Source: Deltaproteobacteria bacterium
Lineage (GTDB): Bacteria; Bdellovibrionota; UBA1018
Reading direction: 5' to 3'
DNA: 8,114 nucleotides
Assembly: GCA_016194835.1 (NCBI GenBank)
Contig: JACQAU010000070.1
Location: forward strand, 1-8,114
Shown one piece after another: positions 6,188 through 8,114 of the stretch. Positions within the stretch are counted from its first letter, which is position 1; the number at the start of each line of letters is the position of its first letter. The position numbers and the translations under genes were made by a program. Below the pieces are notes generated by a model. It searched no databases, was not told where the DNA came from, and was given only the letters and a program-made list of their open reading frames with translations.

Positions 6188-8114
6188 TTACCTTGCGTAT
6201 GGACGGAGTTGTAAAATATAAATTTCTTTTTCATTTACAAGCCATTCGATATCCACAGGAGTCGAAAAAGTATAGTCTGGTGAAAAATGGGATTGAAACA
6301 GTCTCCCCGCTAGTGCTAATTTTTGCAACTCAGCTTTGTCTTGAGATGAAATATCCTTTTTATTATCTGCCCCTAAAGAAAGAGTTATACCACCGCCTTC
6401 GACAGTATTAAGTAGATATTGTAATGGAAGATCTGTACCTTGTACGACTTGTTGGGCCGATTTCAATGAGACATTAATATAAACATTTCTAAAATCTGAT
6501 CTATTTGCTGGATTTGTTGTGACCAGTACTCCACCCATTGTAGATTTTATTTCTTCTTGAACAATAACTCCCATGTAAACATTGTCGAGTGAAATACCAA
6601 CTTCTTGTCTCAACCTTACACTCCTGGGTGATAAGATCGAAGCCCACACTCGCTTGATGCTCTCAAGAATTCTATCAGCAGTGGTGACATGATTAATGGA
6701 TTCATAAATGCCCGCAGCAGAAAAATTTTCTAAATCCTCAGCATTCGACGAACTCCGTACAACAAAGCTTGAAACACCCCCAAGATGTGAAGCAATTTTA
6801 GAGTCAATTTGGTCACGCAAGTTATTTGAAAACCTTAATGCCAAAATCATTTTTTGTAGTTGTACACACATAGGATCTATTTGTGGTGCATTAAGCTCTA
6901 GAGCCATCTTTAATTTTCCGATCGCCTGTTGAATCTTTGGTGAAGACTCTAAAAATTTTTGTTGAATCGAAAATGGAATGGCAATCCCTCTAGGTAAACG
7001 AACAAGACTTCTTAAAAAATCACAAGCGGTGTCTTGTAAGTTTGCATTTTCTGGTACCCCAAGAGATGCAGCCAAATACGGGAGCAGATTGGCTCTAGGT
7101 GGACGATTAATCTTATAAAATCCCAAAAGCCTCTCTGAGCCGTTTTTTAAAATATGATGTAATTCTCCTAGATTTGCTGCTTTGGTGCCAAATCTAAATC
7201 TGTCACTCATTCTTAAATCATCAAGAGCAGTAATAGTGGTATGTTGCACTTCGGGTTCTTCTAATTCTATTTTTGTTGCTCGCCATGGTGGTGGCAAATT
7301 TTGTTTTAGCGGAGGATCAACTGGTCTTAGGTCCACCTCAGAAGCAGTTGTTTTGACTGTATATTCTACCCATTTACCGTTAAGATTTTTTGATAAAATA
7401 AAATCCATAACTCCAATTTGAATACAATTTGGGATTTGCCATCCAGTTGCCAAAACATTTGTATGTGACAGTGGAGTTGTATGTTCAGCATTGATAATGC
7501 CACTAATTCTGGGGATATCATCTGGAACTTTTGGCATGACTAAAATGTCATACCACTCAAGAGAGTTGCGATTTGAGGCATAATCGGGTTCATTCAAAAA
7601 CGCACGGATCCTGCCCTGAGTAAACCCTTGATTGAGAGCAATAAATTTAGCCTGAGAAAAAAGCTCGTGAGGAAAAATTTTTGGAAATTCTTGCGTATTC
7701 ATTTCGTCAAAATAGGCTTCTTGAAAATGATTGGCAGGCTTAAGAAGTATTGGGACAGAAGGATCAACCCATGTTTTTACAAAGTTATATAAAAATTCGA
7801 GCATTTCTCGGCTCATTCGATCTACTTCGACGGTTTCTAATGAAAAAAACCGTTTATTTTCGCGCACATGAAAAGCCAAAATAGCTAAATAAAATCTTCT
7901 GTCTAAATCAAAATAAAACTTTTTATTATACTTATCTATTTCTTGGTGAAGTACTTCTGGCACAATTTCTAAAAGCTTATCTGCAATGTAATCAGCGTGA
8001 AAAGGATAAGCGCTGTGATTAATGAAATGGATTTTGTCATTTTGTTTATCAATAACGACTTTAACAAAAGGATAGCCTCCAACATTTCCTGAAAGTTGAT
8101 AAAAAGCCTCAAGA
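6188..8114 (-). CDS. PEP-synthase/dikinase-type protein, phosphohistidine domain before ATP-grasp domain (N-terminus outside window)
   Basis: The frame is open to the right edge, giving 641 visible residues; the true start lies beyond it. Numbering from the first visible residue, about 1-170 are unrecognised. A swivelling phosphohistidine domain (about 185-265) follows, with TPLSHTNVLA placing the likely phosphorylated His at 217. A PEP-synthase-type ATP-grasp domain (about 307-641) then holds GTKAANLGEL (309-318), VVRSSSNAEDLENFSAAG (451-468), VIVQEEI (516-522), DIEWL (621-625) and LQLRPYA (634-640). Such enzymes move the beta-phosphate of ATP through His to an acceptor. PpsA, PPDK and rifampin phosphotransferase have ATP-grasp first; the reverse order seen here resembles glucan, water dikinases. 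The histidine motif lacks the GG usually found in PpsA. The acceptor is unknown. It is the first gene seen of an operon with the MFS and HAD-like genes. Confidence 0.82.
   Translation of the reverse strand, partial: LEAFYQLSGNVGGYPFVKVVIDKQNDKIHFINHSAYPFHADYIADKLLEIVPEVLHQEIDKYNKKFYFDLDRRFYLAILAFHVRENKRFFSLETVEVDRMSREMLEFLYNFVKTWVDPSVPILLKPANHFQEAYFDEMNTQEFPKIFPHELFSQAKFIALNQGFTQGRIRAFLNEPDYASNRNSLEWYDILVMPKVPDDIPRISGIINAEHTTPLSHTNVLATGWQIPNCIQIGVMDFILSKNLNGKWVEYTVKTTASEVDLRPVDPPLKQNLPPPWRATKIELEEPEVQHTTITALDDLRMSDRFRFGTKAANLGELHHILKNGSERLLGFYKINRPPRANLLPYLAASLGVPENANLQDTACDFLRSLVRLPRGIAIPFSIQQKFLESSPKIQQAIGKLKMALELNAPQIDPMCVQLQKMILALRFSNNLRDQIDSKIASHLGGVSSFVVRSSSNAEDLENFSAAGIYESINHVTTADRILESIKRVWASILSPRSVRLRQEVGISLDNVYMGVIVQEEIKSTMGGVLVTTNPANRSDFRNVYINVSLKSAQQVVQGTDLPLQYLLNTVEGGGITLSLGADNKKDISSQDKAELQKLALAGRLFQSHFSPDYTFSTPVDIEWLVNEKEIYILQLRPYAR

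Noticed and set aside
6181..6234. Longer MFS start at 6234
   Set aside because: No SD precedes it and it would overlap the dikinase-like gene by 47 bp; the ATG at 6180 fits better.
7961..7963. GTG at 7963 as the start of the dikinase-like gene
   Set aside because: The same frame continues open for 50 more codons to the window edge with protein-like composition, so the true start is outside.
6188..8114. Rifampin phosphotransferase identity
   Set aside because: That family has ATP-grasp first and His last; here the order is reversed and no rifampin-binding domain is visible.

Overview
The window is AT-rich bacterial DNA with six protein genes, all on the minus strand and tightly packed, so transcription runs from high to low coordinates. 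No RNA gene, IS element, CRISPR array or long repeat was seen. Exported proteins with Sec-type signal peptides and strong Shine-Dalgarno (SD) sites indicate a Gram-negative-type bacterium. The exported HAD-like protein (FFDLGET motif), the His-first ATP-grasp dikinase-like protein and the TPR/winged-helix protein together make me think of Bdellovibrionota or another former deltaproteobacterium. That placement is a guess from family resemblance.

Upstream block (8114 to 4278), reading in transcription order. A PEP-synthase/dikinase-type protein, cut by the window edge, has its phosphohistidine domain before its ATP-grasp domain. It is followed after 7 bp by a 12-helix MFS transporter. After a further 10 bp comes a small exported HAD-like protein with several replaced catalytic residues. 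The MFS stop codon is the first three bases of a perfect TAAGGAGG SD for the HAD gene. These three genes look like one operon.

Middle block (4110 to 1124). After a 167-bp gap with a plausible TATAAT box, a cytoplasmic TPR-like protein with a C-terminal winged-helix-like domain overlaps, by ATGA, a secreted trypsin-fold serine protease. The protease has an intact His-Asp-Ser triad and about 270 C-terminal residues that I do not recognise.

Downstream block (1050 to 1). After a 73-bp gap with a candidate extended -10 promoter and a small hairpin covering the SD, a GH3-family acyl-acid amido-synthetase-like gene begins. It runs off the left edge after 350 codons.

The most unusual points are the overlapping regulator/secreted-protease pair, the dikinase-transporter-degenerate HAD operon, and a GH3 enzyme in an AT-rich bacterium. 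How the blocks work together cannot be determined from sequence alone. A shared small-molecule or envelope-related role is only a hypothesis.
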